The notes beneath the pieces were generated by a model that saw only the letters and a list, made by a program, of their open reading frames with translations, was not told where the DNA came from and ran no database searches. The translations under genes and the position numbers were made by a program. A DNA stretch of 32,769 nucleotides from JBEKYD01 sp049509915 (GTDB lineage Bacteria > Acidobacteriota > Terriglobia > Bryobacterales > Bryobacteraceae), in contig JBEKZL010000089.1 in NCBI GenBank assembly GCA_049509915.1, positions 1 through 32,769 of the forward strand. Direction: 5' to 3'. Positions 31,052 to 32,769 of the stretch are shown here, in pieces (the first letter of the stretch is position 1; each line of letters starts with the position of its first letter).

Positions 31052-32365
31052 ATGCCCGCTCAAACCAGTTCCCCGCCCGTTGTCGAACGGCCCACCCGCG
31101 TTCGATATTGGGTGATCGTCTTTGCCGTCACACTGGCGGTAATCACCTATATCGACCGCGTCTCGATCTCTTTCGCGGCCCCTTTCATCCGGCACGACCT
31201 GGGGCTCTCGGCAGTCCAGTTGGGCTGGGTGTTCGCGGCATTCGGCTGGGCCTACGCGCTGATGGAGATTCCAGGAGGATTCCTGGGAGATTGGATCGGC
31301 CCGCGCAAGGTGCTGACGCGCATCGTGCTGTGGTGGTCGTTTTTCACCGCCGCCACGGGCTGGGCGACCGGATTCATTTCGCTCACGGTGACGCGCGGGC
31401 TGTTCGGCGCGGGCGAAGCCGGCTGCTTCCCCAACGTCACCCGGGCCTTCGCCACCTGGCTCCCCAAAAAGGAGCGCGTGCGGGCGCAGGGCATCCTGTG
31501 GTTGAGCACGCGCTGGGGCGCGGCGTTGACGCCGCCGGTGGTGGCGGTGGTGATGCAGGCGGTCGGGTGGCGTCACGCCTTCGAGATATTCGGCGTATTG
31601 GGCGCGATCTGGGCGGCCGTATTCTTCCTCTGGTACCGCGACGATCCGATGAAGAATCCGCGCCTTAACGGCGCCGAACGAGCGCTGTTGAAGGAAAGCT
31701 CGAAGCTGGCCGCCGGGCACCGCGACATGCCCTGGCGCCAGGCGCTGCGCTCGCGCCCGGTGTGGATGTTGTGCATCCAGTACTTCTGCCATTCCTATGG
31801 GTGGTATTTCTATATGACCTGGCTGCCCAGCTACTTGCGCGACGGGCGCCATCTGGCCTACGGCTCGACGGCGCTGTTCAGCGCGCTACCCCTGTTCCTG
31901 GCCGGCCTGGGCGATCCGGCCACGGTTTTCCTGTCGGGACGTCTGGCACGCACGATGGGCGTGGCGCGGGCGCGCCGGCTCATGGCATACATCGGATTCA
32001 CTGGCGGCAGCGTGTTCCTGGTTCTCTCCACCACCATCGCCGACGCCAGGCTGGCGGTATGGGTGATCGGCGTGGCCGCGTTCTTCCTGGAGTTGGTGAT
32101 GTCGCAGGCGTGGGCATCCACCATGGACGTGGGCGGCAAGTACGCGGGCACGCTATCGGGCGCCATGAACATGACCGGGAATATAGGCGGCGCGCTCTCA
32201 CCGCTGTCGATCGGCTATATGCTGTCCTGGACCAACAACAACTGGAATTTCATCTTCTATGTTTCGGCGGCAGTGGTAGCCCTGGGGATTGTGTGTTGGG
32301 CATTCCTCGATCCGGTGACGCCGTTCGATGCCAGGGTAGGCGTGGGCGAATCCGGAGCGGCGTAA
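31052..32365 (+). CDS. MFS transporter, anion:cation symporter/hexuronate type
   Basis: 437-residue inner-membrane permease with 12 predicted helices. The first helix region VRYWVIVFAVTLAVITYIDRVSISFAAPFI, with its TYIDR sequence, and the loop GGFLGDWIGPRKVL between helices 2 and 3 are typical of the anion:cation symporter branch (hexuronate, galactonate, phthalate). FGAGEAGCFPNVTRAFATWLPKKERVRAQG is another hallmark of that branch. The preferred start is ATG 31052; GTG 31025 would add nine residues, and neither has a good ribosome binding site. Its likely substrates, sugar acids, fit the two enolase-superfamily enzymes elsewhere in the window, but it is not in an operon with them. Downstream is the long palindrome that probably ends its transcript. 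Confidence 0.85.
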   Translation: MPAQTSSPPVVERPTRVRYWVIVFAVTLAVITYIDRVSISFAAPFIRHDLGLSAVQLGWVFAAFGWAYALMEIPGGFLGDWIGPRKVLTRIVLWWSFFTAATGWATGFISLTVTRGLFGAGEAGCFPNVTRAFATWLPKKERVRAQGILWLSTRWGAALTPPVVAVVMQAVGWRHAFEIFGVLGAIWAAVFFLWYRDDPMKNPRLNGAERALLKESSKLAAGHRDMPWRQALRSRPVWMLCIQYFCHSYGWYFYMTWLPSYLRDGRHLAYGSTALFSALPLFLAGLGDPATVFLSGRLARTMGVARARRLMAYIGFTGGSVFLVLSTTIADARLAVWVIGVAAFFLELVMSQAWASTMDVGGKYAGTLSGAMNMTGNIGGALSPLSIGYMLSWTNNNWNFIFYVSAAVVALGIVCWAFLDPVTPFDARVGVGESGAA

Positions 32366-32371
32366 GAATTT

Positions 32372-32459
32372 TAGCCGCCGACGAACGCAGATGAACGCCG
32401 ATAAAGAACCAAGGAAACCGAAAGTCTTATCTGCGTTTATCGCCGTTCATCGGCGGCTA
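32372..32459. repeat. long imperfect palindrome between convergent genes, probable bidirectional terminator
   Basis: Arms at 32372-32407 and 32424-32459 are near-complementary, with outer ends TAGCCGCCGA and TCGGCGGCTA; a 16-base A-rich loop lies between. T-runs flank both sides (TTTT before, TATTTT after), so it can terminate in both directions. Each arm is itself built of short GATGAACGC-like units at about 10-base period. This matches, by memory, a widely scattered family of intergenic palindromes in Acidobacteria, Geobacter and Planctomycetes. Confidence 0.75.
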
Positions 32460-32475
32460 TTTTCTCTTCACGCGG

Positions 32476-32769
32476 CTAGTCGATGGCGGGGCCGAAGTAA
32501 CCTTGGGCCAGGGCCGGTTCGAGTTCGAGCGCTTTGCTCCAGCAATTGCGCGCCTCTTCGGCCTTGCCGTTGGATTCCAGAATGCGGCCCAGGTTGAGCA
32601 GGGCTTCCGACATGTCGGGCTGTTGCGCCAGCGCTTCGCGGTAGAGACGAATGGCTTTGTCGTACTGGCCGATCTTTTCGTACATCAGGCCGGCGTTGTA
32701 CAGGATCTCCGGCGCTCGCTCGCCCAAATCGATCAGGCGCACGTGAAACTCGAGCGCCGTGTCGAACTC
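32476..32769 (-). CDS. TPR-repeat protein, 5' part outside window
   Basis: C-terminal fragment of a tetratricopeptide protein, at least 97 residues, open to the right window edge (an internal GTG at 32742 is probably not the start, because repeat sequence continues upstream of it). Repeats seen: APEILYNAGLMYEKIGQYDKAIRLYREALAQQPDMS and EALLNLGRILESNGKAEEARNCWSKALELEPAL, both with the canonical Gly/Ala/Tyr spacing and the terminal Pro. It ends in GYFGPAID followed by TAG. It is convergent with the MFS gene across the long palindrome. Location and partner are unknown. Confidence 0.85.
   Translation of the reverse strand, partial: EFDTALEFHVRLIDLGERAPEILYNAGLMYEKIGQYDKAIRLYREALAQQPDMSEALLNLGRILESNGKAEEARNCWSKALELEPALAQGYFGPAID

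Noticed and set aside
1..32769. CRISPR arrays, tRNA or rRNA genes, prophage or insertion sequences
   Set aside because: No regular repeat-spacer pattern, cloverleaf-like sequence, ribosomal sequence, integrase or transposase was seen on either strand.

Overview
The window looks like a chromosome segment from an acidobacterium of the Bryobacterales / Candidatus Solibacter type. DNA is GC-rich. One protein carries the C-terminal domain described from Solibacter (TIGR03437 family, recognised by eye). The gene set is typical of soil Acidobacteria: many exported enzymes for sugars and sugar acids, YVTN beta-propellers, TPR lipoproteins, an RND efflux pump and a DUF2277 protein. No rRNA, tRNA, CRISPR array, integrase, transposase or phage gene was seen.

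Layout. 1-4512 (+): the 3' part of a GH36-like alpha-galactosidase, a Tat-signal enolase-superfamily enzyme and a secreted acetamidase/formamidase-family protein. 4560-4923 (+): a candidate promoter, a perfect 12-bp palindrome, and two tiny overlapping ORFs, the second rich in cysteine. 4950-7193 (-): DUF2277, a single-pass membrane protein, and an esterase with an N-terminal early-set domain. 7482-14374 (-): a compact efflux operon read in the order TolC, membrane-fusion lipoprotein, RND permease, YVTN propeller. The permease gene carries a 26-bp tandem duplication that shifts the frame and removes its last membrane helix. Upstream of the operon is a CTTAAG-N5-CTTAAG direct repeat next to a -10 element, as at PmrA/OmpR-type promoters.

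14686-18779 (+): a three-gene unit (unknown barrel-like protein, Tat-signal DUF362 protein, Tat-signal ManD-like enolase-superfamily enzyme). 18791-22282 (-): a tightly overlapped unit of Gfo/Idh/MocA oxidoreductase, sugar isomerase/epimerase and a double ThuA-domain protein. It is divergent from an AraC-family regulator at 22394-23431. These form a plausible regulated sugar-oxidation locus, possibly acting through 3-keto sugars. 23649-25121 (+): a polytopic membrane protein with visibly lower GC than its neighbours. 25185-28475 (+): a large exported propeller protein with a near-leaderless promoter. 28605-32365 (+): a TPR lipoprotein and an MFS transporter of the hexuronate/anion-symporter type. 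A long imperfect palindrome separates the MFS gene from a convergent TPR gene that runs off the right edge.

Taken together the window describes uptake, export and periplasmic processing of plant- or polymer-derived sugars and sugar acids, plus a drug/metal efflux operon. The strongest leads are the 26-bp frameshifting duplication in the RND gene, the response-regulator-like box in front of that operon, and the small Cys-rich two-ORF unit under its own palindromic promoter. All family assignments come from reading motifs by eye; no database search was run.
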